Assembly (NCBI GenBank): GCA_934725575.1
Contig: CAKVCK010000005.1
Span: 1 to 64,000, forward strand
Direction of reading: 5' to 3'
From: an uncultured Bacteroidales bacterium
Lineage (GTDB): Bacteria > Bacteroidota > Bacteroidia > Bacteroidales > UBA932
DNA: 64,000 bases
Each line of letters begins with the position of its first letter. Position 1 is the stretch's first letter. The notes under the pieces were generated by a model, which worked only from the letters and a program-made list of their open reading frames with translations, did no database searches and had not been told where the DNA came from. The position numbers and the translations under genes were made by a program. Shown in pieces: positions 15,158 through 23,789 of the stretch.

Positions 15158-16870
15158 TTATGCGAACAATCGGTACAGAGTCTCGTTTGGGCCGGCATAG
15201 CCGTTCAATTTTTCACGAAGGCGATGCTTCTTCACTCTGACATTCTCCTTGGAAATGTCCATCAGGAATGAAATTGTAGAGGTGTCAAAGCCTACTATCA
15301 GGTAACAGATAAAGCGGATGTCATCATCTTTCAACTTTGGAAAGTCGGATCTGATCTTGGAGACGATGTCATCAAGGTCAGCGTTTATCCTTGCCTCAAA
15401 CTTTTTCTGGCCTTCCGATCCGCTGGCGATCTCCTCAAACAAGGCTTGGGTTGAGGATATGACATCGTGGTAGGCTTTCTCCTTTATTGACTCAAGTCGA
15501 TGCGATGATGCGGCGTCATAGTACTTTCCGATTTCGCTGAACCGCTTTTGATAAAGGGCAACGTACATCTCACGCAAATCCTTGATCTTATCCTGCTCAC
15601 GTTCATTGCGTGATTTCAAATCCAAAATGTCCTTTTCCCTTTCGCTCTTCTCCTCATTAGCCCTGTTCCTCACCGTTTCTAAAAGTCTCTCGGATTCTTC
15701 CATGGCTTGTGTCAGTCTGTCTTTTTCACGGATCAAGGTGCTTTTCCTTTTCATAAAGATGACATAGAGCAAAGCAATTATCATTAAACCTGTAATGAGA
15801 ATTATGATGCTTCTTTGATTGGATATTGTAGATTTTTGTTCAGAGACCTCAGCAGTAAGACGATAGTAGTCACTTTGAGCCTTGAAAACAGATTGAGCCA
15901 ATTTCTTCTTAACCACGTCATTCTGATGAGACAACATACTTTTCAACAAAGCCAGGGCTTCTTCATTTTGTCCTTTACACTCCGCTATCCGGTATCTAAT
16001 CTCCATCGTTTTTCCATTCGCTTCACGATTGGACAACTGTGAAAGAATATTCTCCGCCTCTGATTCCTTCCCTGCCAAAAGGAGAAGATACGCATATTCA
16101 TAATACGACTCCAAACTAAGATTACCGCGATGTTCGGCGACATATTCAAGCAATTCAAGGTCCCTCTCAACATCTTGTTTCTCTTGATACAAGTCATTGC
16201 TGACCAGATCCTCCATAGCATAGAGGGCAAGCCGTGATGTCGAGTCCTTCCCGGAATAGACAAGCGAGTAAAGGCTGTCGGCCACATCAAACCGTTCATT
16301 GTTATGATAAGCCTGGGCCACTTTGTACAGCGATAGATCAAGATCCTTGTCACCTATTTTCTCAAAGCACTCATAGGCCAAGATAGTGTTTCTCAACTCT
16401 TCCTCATCATTGAAAGATGCGTTGTAAGCATCAGCGGAGGCAGCATAAATCAATCCTCTGTGGTAATAGTCATATTCACTCGATTCCCGCAAAGCCTGTG
16501 AATAGAAAATGACAGCATTCGGATAATCCTTTCTGTTGGCATAAATTCGTCCCAGATAATAGCAGGACAGCATCTTGTCCTGCGGCGAACCTAATCTCTC
16601 GTAATATGCAACTGTCGGTTCCAAAATAGACAAGGCCGTCGTGTCAATGTAGTTCTTGTCCAACGCCATCGCAAACAGCAGGGAATAGCGGGCGCGAAGT
16701 GACTTGGTATTCAAATTCGATGAGTCCACCATCTCCAGAACTTGGAGAGCACTGTCCGGCCTTTCTTGAATGTAAGATTCCACATCCTGAAGCAAGGCCT
16801 TGGCCTGCCTGTTGTCGCAGGAGACTAATAAAAATGACATCAAGAGGAATATAATTACGAATCTGTTCAT
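15158..16870 (-). CDS. TPR sensor/regulator with membrane segment, coiled coil and C-terminal HTH
   Basis: The 570-residue protein starts with a lipoprotein-like signal (FLLVSC, Cys-18). Tetratricopeptide-type helices follow at about residues 30-330, then a single membrane segment near residues 350-370 (IIILITGLMIIALLYVIF). A charged coiled coil runs to about 440. The C-terminal region (DDIRFICYLIVGF, ISFLMDISKENVRVKKHRLREKL) looks like a LuxR/sigma-type helix-turn-helix. This plan is common in Bacteroidetes transmembrane regulators that sense envelope conditions. Its neighbours are lipoproteins and barrels, which may be its regulon. Confidence 0.75.
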   Translation of the reverse strand: MNRFVIIFLLMSFLLVSCDNRQAKALLQDVESYIQERPDSALQVLEMVDSSNLNTKSLRARYSLLFAMALDKNYIDTTALSILEPTVAYYERLGSPQDKMLSCYYLGRIYANRKDYPNAVIFYSQALRESSEYDYYHRGLIYAASADAYNASFNDEEELRNTILAYECFEKIGDKDLDLSLYKVAQAYHNNERFDVADSLYSLVYSGKDSTSRLALYAMEDLVSNDLYQEKQDVERDLELLEYVAEHRGNLSLESYYEYAYLLLLAGKESEAENILSQLSNREANGKTMEIRYRIAECKGQNEEALALLKSMLSHQNDVVKKKLAQSVFKAQSDYYRLTAEVSEQKSTISNQRSIIILITGLMIIALLYVIFMKRKSTLIREKDRLTQAMEESERLLETVRNRANEEKSEREKDILDLKSRNEREQDKIKDLREMYVALYQKRFSEIGKYYDAASSHRLESIKEKAYHDVISSTQALFEEIASGSEGQKKFEARINADLDDIVSKIRSDFPKLKDDDIRFICYLIVGFDTSTISFLMDISKENVRVKKHRLREKLNGYAGPNETLYRLFA

Positions 16871-16956
16871 CTGTCAATAGTTACAAGTTACGGACTTTTA
16901 GAGGCCTACTAATATTCACCTTAAATTTATAAAGGTTAACGAAATAATCAAAATAT

Positions 16957-17172
16957 TCAAGAATAGGTGTAGAAATAGCTCTTCTCCAACGAATGTAGGA
17001 ATGTAAGCTGCTGCTGGGCCTCCGTCGCCTTCGCCCTTGAGATCAACGGCATCAAGTTCGGCATTGCTACCAGCACCAGAATCCCAATGATCACAAGGAC
17101 TACCAGCAACTCGGTCAACGAAAAAGCCCTCAACGCCTTCCCCCTAAAAGTGTTTCGATTCAGGACATTCAT
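16957..17172 (-). CDS. Truncated type IV prepilin-like protein
   Basis: The 71-residue protein begins with a basic leader and a prepilin peptidase motif read as RA|FSLTELLVVLVIIGILV. Glu at mature position 5 is kept, but the usual Gly before the cut is replaced by Ala. The N-terminal pilin helix continues through ATEAQQQLTFLHSLEKSYFY and stops at 16957. Full pilins continue for another 70-100 residues, and the downstream sequence has several stops. It is either a decayed pseudopilin or a minimal helix protein. It lies 86 bases upstream of the TPR regulator on the same strand. Confidence 0.55.
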   Translation of the reverse strand: MNVLNRNTFRGKALRAFSLTELLVVLVIIGILVLVAMPNLMPLISRAKATEAQQQLTFLHSLEKSYFYTYS

Positions 17173-17257
17173 AATTCACGCGTTTTACTTATTTCCATAT
17201 TCGACATCCTTCTCTCTATCTATCTATCTATAATAATCTTTGCCCGAGAATGGGCTA

Positions 17258-17644
17258 CTACGGCCAATAGTCAACTCTCTTATTATCAAAATCCCGATGC
17301 GTGACTGTCATTCGGGTCAATATCATCTCTGGTTCGATTTTTTCAATTAGATCTTCCGACAAATAATCATTAGGTAGTAATATTTGTTCCGCATCTATCA
17401 CATAAATATGCATAGAGTCTTTCACCACTTTATCCCACGATTTATAAGCATTAACAGATCTATACGTCGATGCACCGATTGTCTCAGCCCAACTTCCATA
17501 AGATATTATCTCATCCTTTGCATTCAGATCTATTATTATACTAATATCACGAGAAGAGTGGTTATAAAAATAAAATTTGTAATCACGATCGAATGCCCCA
17601 CAAGAGGTCAGTAATATAACCGTTGCAAATAAAATCTTCTTCAT
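17258..17644 (-). CDS. Small lipoprotein of unknown function
   Basis: Starting at 17644 (MKKILFATVILLTSC) gives a 128-residue lipoprotein with Cys-15 as the lipid site. The start at 17680 adds 12 hydrophobic residues and is less likely. The body is polar. The pattern of a short hydrophobic strand (YKFYFYNHSSRDISIII) followed by a helix resembles the other small lipoproteins of this cluster, but the YPP ending is absent. I recognise no domain. Confidence 0.6.
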   Translation of the reverse strand: MKKILFATVILLTSCGAFDRDYKFYFYNHSSRDISIIIDLNAKDEIISYGSWAETIGASTYRSVNAYKSWDKVVKDSMHIYVIDAEQILLPNDYLSEDLIEKIEPEMILTRMTVTHRDFDNKRVDYWP

Positions 17645-17785
17645 AAACAGTGTCATTAAAAAATAAAAATAAAAGGCCATCTAATTTGTCTATACTTATT
17701 TTCATACACATAAAGAACAGCAATAAAGATATCACACTAATTTTTCTGATACATAATTCATAATCACAATCATACCTATTCTTTT

Positions 17786-18262
17786 CTATGGGTTTCCTGA
17801 TCTATTATAAACCGGATAATTATAATCTGGATAAAGGAACTTATTCTTATGTCTTCTATCCGCATTATATATTGAATCTATCCTTAATCGTTCTTTCTCC
17901 ACATCTTGAAAGCAAGATGGCAATGGGGTTAAAATTATCCTAATATAACTTGGTGTTATACCATAATTTTTATGGTACCTCATCCTATCCGCCAATATTC
18001 GCGCATAAAAACGTTCCCCGACAACGACATCTCTAAAAACCTTCTTTTTAACACGAATTGAGTTACGATAATACTTCCCTTCAAACTCAATATCATAATC
18101 CAAGGTTCCAGACCATTTTCGTGTCACGACAGCCACGGCATCTTGGCCATAGTGCTTGATTCTATATGAATTATACCCGTCCCAACAATAATAAACTATA
18201 CTCCATATCAACACTATCGGGATTAAAACATAGTAGACTATATTAAGTATAACACTTCTCAT
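17786..18262 (-). CDS. Membrane-anchored protein, DUF3592-like
   Basis: The 158-residue protein has one strong membrane helix near residues 8-28 (VYYVLIPIVLIWSIVYYCW). A small beta-rich domain follows with AVAVVTRKWSGTLDYDIEFEGKYYRNS and VVVGERFYARIL, the pattern of DUF3592-type domains (strand, x-Y-x-F/V-E-F-x-G, then G-x-x-x-x-V-x-Y). A charged tail follows. The function is unknown. It is the most upstream intact gene of the minus-strand lipoprotein cluster. Confidence 0.5.
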   Translation of the reverse strand: MRSVILNIVYYVLIPIVLIWSIVYYCWDGYNSYRIKHYGQDAVAVVTRKWSGTLDYDIEFEGKYYRNSIRVKKKVFRDVVVGERFYARILADRMRYHKNYGITPSYIRIILTPLPSCFQDVEKERLRIDSIYNADRRHKNKFLYPDYNYPVYNRSGNP

Positions 18263-18329
18263 AATTATGGAACATAGAATGTCGATTACAATACTATCGT
18301 TATTTAAACAGGTACATTGTTGTTCTTAG

Positions 18330-18863
18330 TTAAGACCAAGCTGCCTGACGAATGTAAAGCTTGCTTGGTACTGTACGGTTGATTCCTTGGTGACGACGGT
18401 GGTAGTTGTAGTTGTCAATAAATCTCTTGATTCCAAAGAACAGATCCGCGCCGTTTTCCTCCGGCTGGATGTAAATATACTCGTATTTTATCGTTTTCTA
18501 AAATCTTTCTATCCAGATATTGTCTTTAGCACGGCCGCGGCCGTCCATGCTGACCTTCATTTCAGAGTGCCGAGAGCAGGGGTCAGCCCATTCCTTGCCC
18601 GTAAACTGGCAGCCCTGATCGGAATTGATTATTTCCGGTACTCCATGCCTTGAAAAGGCTTTTTTGAGTACCTCTATGCAATTTGACGTATCGAGTGAGT
18701 TGTGCAGGCTCCAGCCTACAATATAGGCCCGCAGTGTGTTCTTTTTCAGAATTGTACACAACCTCTTTTTATGATTGGATTTCAACCGACAATCACGGCG
18801 GGCACCCTCTTTCTTACAAAACACCTTCAGCCGATGTGCCACTGAAGTCCACTCCAGCAGCAC
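18330..18863 (-). pseudogene. IS3-family transposase (OrfB) remnant with in-frame amber codon
   Basis: The C-terminal integrase core of an IS3-type OrfB is readable: YIVGWSLHNS, PEIINSDQGCQFTG, MKVSMDGRGRAKDN and IERF. A TAG stands at 18498-18500 exactly where relatives have Trp, and the same frame then continues as KTIKYEYIYIQPEENG, FIDNYNYHRRHQGINR and ends at TAA 18330. Upstream of YIVGWS the sequence jumps to an unrelated segment, so the first part of OrfB, including the first catalytic Asp, is deleted. The element is dead. Confidence 0.75.
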
Positions 18864-18959
18864 ATCGGCTGAAAAACTATCACTCTAAACCTTGACTTTT
18901 TCAGCCAAAGCGTGTCCTCACCCACTTCTGTGGCACATTAACGTGAACGCATTTTGTAA
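18809..18959. repeat. Diverged direct repeat, copy 2, containing a 14-bp hairpin
   Basis: This is the partner of 11459-11608 in the same orientation. It contains the perfect inverted repeat TTCAGCCGATGTGC (18826-18839) and GCACATCGGCTGAA (18860-18873) with a 20-base loop. In copy 1 this hairpin is degenerate. The segment overlaps the 5' side of the IS3 transposase remnant. Beyond it, to 19169, I see no gene, only a short dyad near 18980 (CTCCG/CGGAG). Confidence 0.65.
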
Positions 18960-19169
18960 TCGGGAAAGGTTTACGGCTCCGACGGGACGGAGTTTTAGCG
19001 GCAATAATCGCAGTCCTTTTAGAGATGGTCTGGTCTACAAATGTTCGTGGCATCCAAAATGCTGATTATCAAGGGAAAAAATGGATTACGTGGTACTCCA
19101 AAACGGCACCAGATGATCGGTCTTATTCCTCATTTTCAACTGGTTAAGTGCCACACGCAATCCTCATCA

Positions 19170-21035
19170 TCAGAACTGGAAGTAGATGAACGACTGTAGG
19201 TCGGCGGTGATGAACTGGCAGATGATGAAGACGGCGAGGACGCAGACGAGGGCCATCAGCGGGAGGGGCATCGAGGCGAACCAGATGCGGTAGCGGCGCT
19301 TGAAGTTCTCGGGGAGCCAATGGATGATCATTCCGATGACGAAGACGAGAATCACTCCGAGGTGCTGCTGAACCATCTGCGGGATAAGGGACAAATCCCA
19401 GTCGCCGCCGATGCGCTCGACCATATTCTTTGCCGTACTCCACGCTTTCTCATTCGCCTCGGCAGGATTCAGGTTGGAGCCGCTTCGGAAGAAAAGGCGG
19501 GTAAAAGTAATGAATATGAACGTCATAGCGACCGCCCAACCTGTCTCCAGCCACGAGAAAGCGGCCTTGAAGCGGCACAGATGGTAGAGCATCCGCACGG
19601 CGGCGCCTATGAATATGATGAGCGTCCAGACGTAGAACAGGTTGAACACCGGTGCGGGTACGGTGGTCTTAAGAATATAAAAGGCCAGGCAGACGAGTCC
19701 TATGACGAGCGTCCTGACGTAGACATTACAGCTCTTCCAGAACCTGTAGATCAGCATTCCTAGGCCGTTCAGACCGCCCCAAATCATAAAGTTCCAGCTG
19801 GCTCCGTGCCACAGGCCGCCAAGGAGCATCGTGTCCATCCTGTTGATGTCCGAGATGAGTTCCTTGCGGTATTTCTGGCAGAAAGTGATCAGAAGTGCCA
19901 GCACTGCCGCAATGACCAGAACCACTCCGAAAACCCACCAGTTCTTGGCCAAAGCCGAGGCCAGGAAAGCGATTCCGAGGATGATCGCATACGAGCCGAA
20001 TGTGCCATTGCGGTTGCCTCCAAGCGGGATGTAAAGATAGTCCTGAAGCCATTTGGAAAGGGAAATATGCCACCGCTTCCAGAACTCTCCGGCGTTGCGG
20101 GCCTTGTACGGAGAATTGAAGTTCTTCGGCAGATAGAAACCCATCAGCATAGCGACACCGGTGGCGATGTCAGTGTACCCGGAGAAGTCGGCATAGACCT
20201 GAAGCGAGTAGCCGAAGAGAGCCGTAAGGTTCTCGAAACCGGTGTAAAGCAAAGGGTTCTCGAAAACCCTGTCGCAGAAATTCACAGCCAGATAGTCACT
20301 GAGGATCAACTTCTTGGCAAGTCCGTTCAGAATCCAGAAAATCGCGATACCGAACTGTCTGCGGCCAAGGAAGAACGGTTTGTGAAGCTGAGGGAAAAAC
20401 TCTTTGGCGCGCACGATCGGGCCGGCCACAAGCTGAGGAAAGAAACTCAAGTAGAAGCCGAAATCCCAGAAGTTCTTGATCGGGCCGATTGTCCTGCGTG
20501 AAACATCAACCACATAGCTGATCGCCTGGAAGATGAAGAACGAGATTCCGACCGGAAGGAAGATCGAGTCAACGCTGAACGCCTGAGAGCCTGTCAGTTG
20601 GTTACCCACAACCGCAAACCAGTCTCTCACAATGAATTCCGTTCCGAAAAGATTGTTCACGACATCGGTCAGGAAGTAGGCGTACTTGTAGTAGCAGAGC
20701 AGCGACAGATCCACGACAACGCTCAGCACCACAATGGCTTTCCGGCCAAAGTTTCCTTTCACACCGGACAGAGCGAAACCTGCCAGATAGTTATAGACAA
20801 TCACGAACCCAAACAGAATCAAGAACAGTCCGCTCGTCTTGTAGTAGAAAAATAGGCTGACAAAGAACAGGAAGGCATTCCGAAGCACGACCTTGTTCTT
20901 GAAAACGCACAGAAAGGCCAGCACGATGGCGAAGAACGCCCAGAAATAGAACTGGGTGAACAACAACGGATGAGCCTGATCAAAAGAGAACAGGTTCTTG
21001 AAAAAGTCAACGGCAACGTCCCAAAATCCCATCAC
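19170..21035 (-). CDS. MBOAT-family O-acyltransferase (AlgI/DltB-like)
   Basis: The 621-residue polytopic membrane protein has the MBOAT hallmarks. The block NAGEFWKRWHISLSKWLQDY leads into LYIPLGGNR, and the segment LGGLWHGASWNFMIWGGLNG contains the invariant membrane His. Family members take an acyl group from a cytoplasmic donor and pass it across the membrane to a periplasmic transferase that modifies a polymer, as in AlgI for alginate, PatA for peptidoglycan and DltB for teichoic acid. Its start overlaps the preceding SGNH gene by 4 bases (ATGA), so it is translationally coupled to its probable partner. It is the last gene of a four-gene operon. Confidence 0.9.
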   Translation of the reverse strand: MMGFWDVAVDFFKNLFSFDQAHPLLFTQFYFWAFFAIVLAFLCVFKNKVVLRNAFLFFVSLFFYYKTSGLFLILFGFVIVYNYLAGFALSGVKGNFGRKAIVVLSVVVDLSLLCYYKYAYFLTDVVNNLFGTEFIVRDWFAVVGNQLTGSQAFSVDSIFLPVGISFFIFQAISYVVDVSRRTIGPIKNFWDFGFYLSFFPQLVAGPIVRAKEFFPQLHKPFFLGRRQFGIAIFWILNGLAKKLILSDYLAVNFCDRVFENPLLYTGFENLTALFGYSLQVYADFSGYTDIATGVAMLMGFYLPKNFNSPYKARNAGEFWKRWHISLSKWLQDYLYIPLGGNRNGTFGSYAIILGIAFLASALAKNWWVFGVVLVIAAVLALLITFCQKYRKELISDINRMDTMLLGGLWHGASWNFMIWGGLNGLGMLIYRFWKSCNVYVRTLVIGLVCLAFYILKTTVPAPVFNLFYVWTLIIFIGAAVRMLYHLCRFKAAFSWLETGWAVAMTFIFITFTRLFFRSGSNLNPAEANEKAWSTAKNMVERIGGDWDLSLIPQMVQQHLGVILVFVIGMIIHWLPENFKRRYRIWFASMPLPLMALVCVLAVFIICQFITADLQSFIYFQF

Positions 21036-22276
21036 TTACCTTTCTTTAAATGTTCCACATACTTATCCATCAACGCGTTGAACAGCAGGTCTCCCACCAG
21101 TTCATAGCCCTTTTCCGTAAAATGAATCTTGTCCCTCTTGGCGAGGCCGGCCTCTTCCCATTTCCTCATCGAACCGAGTCCCCCCATAATGTCAAACAGA
21201 TCCCAAACGCCTGCGTCACAATCCTTTCCGAGCCTCAAAAAGCTTTGCTCAGCCAACTTGCCGTTAGAATTCACGACATAGCCTTTACGGCGTATCCTCC
21301 TGAAACTGTCGTTGTTGGAGACGAACAGCAGAGCGCAGTCGGGATTCACCGAACGAATCTGCGACACAAGCACCTTATAGCGCGCGACAAAATCATCCAC
21401 AGAAAAATTCGCGGCGGTCGCATCATTGATCCCGACGGCTAAAATCACCAGATCCGGATTCACCAGCCTCAAATCATTCATCAGATCCGGGCACTTTGAA
21501 TATGACCCGAGCGAAGCTCCGTTCACGCCGATTCCCGTCACGGAAATGCCCGGGAAAGGGTTGTCCAGGAATATTCCCGTCAAGGTGAACTCGCCTTGTC
21601 CCTTGGTCGCGATCTTGACGGAGTCCGCAAATGCGGGAAGGCCGAAAGACCAGCAGGAATCCGCCCGGCACCCTTGCAGCGTGTCACCCTTAGCCAAAAC
21701 CACCACCGGAACTCTCTCTCCTGCTGATGAATATCCAAGGACTTTCACTTCGTTGAACCTGAATGTAGGATCCTGCGGTTTCGGATCCCTGGCCACAGTG
21801 GTGACCATCACCGAAGCCTTGTCATCCGACGCGCTCAAGGCTATTCCAGTAAGTCCAAGCCTATGATCCGGCTCCCGCTGTACATTCTTCGTCACCTTCC
21901 AGGACCCTTCGTAACTTGTCGTGAAACTGCTTGGATTGTTCGTGTGGGCGGCGGAGAACGGGAAAACCAGTCCCCTGCCCCCGTCCAAAGCCGTTCTCAA
22001 AGACAGAAGGTCGTTCCGTAACTGCCGCGTCAAAGTCCCGGCCTGCACGTGAGACCCCCCGATGTGCATAATCCTAAGGTTGCCTTTACCCAGAAAAAGC
22101 ACGGAATCCATCTTCTTGAAAAGCCTCTCAAAGGCCGAACTATCCCCCTGAAACCCAATCCGGTTCTTCTCGAAACGCGCGAAATCATATTCAGGAACCG
22201 CCTTCCGCAGCGACTGCCCCCAAAGGGTCGCCGGAAGCAGCAAAAAGAGCAATGAATATGTCAGGAAACGTCTCAT
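21032..22276 (-). CDS. Periplasmic SGNH/GDSL-type hydrolase or acyltransferase
   Basis: The 414-residue protein has a signal peptide (LLPATLWGQ). SGNH blocks are visible: IMHIGGSHVQAG with the nucleophile candidate S75, LAVGINDA for the Asn block, and DKIHFTEKGYELVG for the Asp-His pair. Next to an MBOAT protein, such enzymes act as the transferase that attaches the acyl group to the polymer, by analogy with AlgJ/AlgX or PatB. It overlaps both neighbours by 4 bases. Its C-terminal part aligns with that of the next SGNH gene (NVMGGPGSMRKW versus DIMGGLGSMRKW), so the two probably arose by duplication. Confidence 0.85.
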   Translation of the reverse strand: MRRFLTYSLLFLLLPATLWGQSLRKAVPEYDFARFEKNRIGFQGDSSAFERLFKKMDSVLFLGKGNLRIMHIGGSHVQAGTLTRQLRNDLLSLRTALDGGRGLVFPFSAAHTNNPSSFTTSYEGSWKVTKNVQREPDHRLGLTGIALSASDDKASVMVTTVARDPKPQDPTFRFNEVKVLGYSSAGERVPVVVLAKGDTLQGCRADSCWSFGLPAFADSVKIATKGQGEFTLTGIFLDNPFPGISVTGIGVNGASLGSYSKCPDLMNDLRLVNPDLVILAVGINDATAANFSVDDFVARYKVLVSQIRSVNPDCALLFVSNNDSFRRIRRKGYVVNSNGKLAEQSFLRLGKDCDAGVWDLFDIMGGLGSMRKWEEAGLAKRDKIHFTEKGYELVGDLLFNALMDKYVEHLKKGK

Positions 22277-23784
22277 AACTCTATCTTTGTCAAGGTGTCA
22301 GGCACGGCGGGACGAGGATTGAGACTGTCCCGCAGGTCGCGCAGATATATTCCCACAGCCTCGTCTGAAAGTTCCTGGCGGAGCTTGTAGAAGTCGTGGT
22401 AAAGAATGAAGGACTTGGCGAGCGCGTTTCCGATCTCAAGCGCTCCTTTGTGTGTGAAATGAATATGATCGGGGCCGGCCAGAGCGGGATTGTGGCTCAC
22501 CCATTTCCTCATCGAGCCCGGGCCTCCCATCACGTTGAATGTGTCCCAGTAGGCCACGCCGTTCTTCAGACAGTTAACCTTCAAGGAATCATTAAGTTGC
22601 GGCAAAAGCGGCCAGGTTATCAGATTCCCGTCCTCGCTCTTGCACATGTCCGCCGGGCCGATGAACATCAGCTGGGCCTGCGGAGCGACCTCCTTGAAGT
22701 AGTCGAACTGCATCACGATCTTCCTCACGTAAGAGGAAATGGCCTTCTTCGAGGCTATTCCAGGCATCGCGTTTCCGCCGAACTGTAAGATTATCAGCCG
22801 AGTGTCCGTCTTCGCGAAACTCTCTTTCATCACCTGACGGTTGATGGACGAGAATATGAATCCGGCGCATCCACGCAAGGCTACGTTGTCAACGGTCACG
22901 CCTCCTTTTCCGTCCAGCATTATTCCATAGATCTCAGCATTGCCGGAAAAGCTGATCGTGCCTTTCTCCACATCGCAAGGCAATTCCCAAGTGACCATCG
23001 AGACTTCAGCCTTGGCCGAATCTATGACGGTTTTCCTTACCGGCAACGTGTCGCATTTCAGGGCCATCTCAAAGCCTGCGGAATTCTGCCCCAGAAGCAC
23101 GGAAACCTTTGAGATCGACTTGACCAACTCTTGGGAATATCTGTTCTTGGTTCTTGTGAAAGTAAACGTTCCGTTGCCGGAAACGTCAGTGAACTGTGTC
23201 AGAGGCCCGTAGCGCTTGTGCGAGGCCTTCCTTGTCAGCGAGTCCCCCACCATGGCGTAGCGGGTCAGGCTTCCGGAAGCGTTCTGCGAGAGCGACACGG
23301 TCGGAATCCGTTGGATCATCGGCACCATTCCCGGCCCGGATCCCCCGAAGCGTTCCTGAAGATCCTGTCTCAGCACAGCCGAGATCCTGTCCATTTCCAA
23401 TTGGGAATCACCATAGTGCAGAATCCTGACGGTGCGGCCGGAATCTGCCGCCGCGGCCATCTCCACGAACAGCGAGTCGAAGAACGTGTAGTCATCCTCC
23501 GGCAGACATATCCGGTTGGGATTCGAGGTGATGTAGTCATAGTAGTAGCGAAGGGTATCTGTCGAGCCTTCGACCATCTCGTAGCTTTTCTGCACGGCCA
23601 GAAGCACGGAATCCACATTCACGTCCACCGTGCTGTCCTGAAGGTCGGCAAGATAGCCCTGGTAGGACGGGAACCTCAACTTCAAATCTCCAACCTGAAC
23701 GCCTTTCGACGGATATACGAACCAGATCGCGGAAAGGATCAGGAAAACGGAAAGAAAAAACAAAAGTACTTTATATTGCTTCAT
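22273..23784 (-). CDS. Membrane-anchored SGNH/GDSL-type hydrolase or acyltransferase
   Basis: The 503-residue protein has an N-terminal membrane anchor (VLLFFLSVFLILSAIWFVY). SGNH motifs follow: ILHYGDSQLEMDR with S127, LQFGGNAMPG for the Gly-Asn region, and PDHIHFTHKGALEIG for the Asp-His pair. A carbohydrate-binding-like beta region lies between blocks one and two. It is longer than its paralogue next door by about 90 residues, mostly an N-terminal extension. Two SGNH proteins for one MBOAT protein suggests two transfer steps or an acylase-transferase pair. Confidence 0.85.
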   Translation of the reverse strand: MKQYKVLLFFLSVFLILSAIWFVYPSKGVQVGDLKLRFPSYQGYLADLQDSTVDVNVDSVLLAVQKSYEMVEGSTDTLRYYYDYITSNPNRICLPEDDYTFFDSLFVEMAAAADSGRTVRILHYGDSQLEMDRISAVLRQDLQERFGGSGPGMVPMIQRIPTVSLSQNASGSLTRYAMVGDSLTRKASHKRYGPLTQFTDVSGNGTFTFTRTKNRYSQELVKSISKVSVLLGQNSAGFEMALKCDTLPVRKTVIDSAKAEVSMVTWELPCDVEKGTISFSGNAEIYGIMLDGKGGVTVDNVALRGCAGFIFSSINRQVMKESFAKTDTRLIILQFGGNAMPGIASKKAISSYVRKIVMQFDYFKEVAPQAQLMFIGPADMCKSEDGNLITWPLLPQLNDSLKVNCLKNGVAYWDTFNVMGGPGSMRKWVSHNPALAGPDHIHFTHKGALEIGNALAKSFILYHDFYKLRQELSDEAVGIYLRDLRDSLNPRPAVPDTLTKIEL

Positions 23785-23789
23785 AATGA

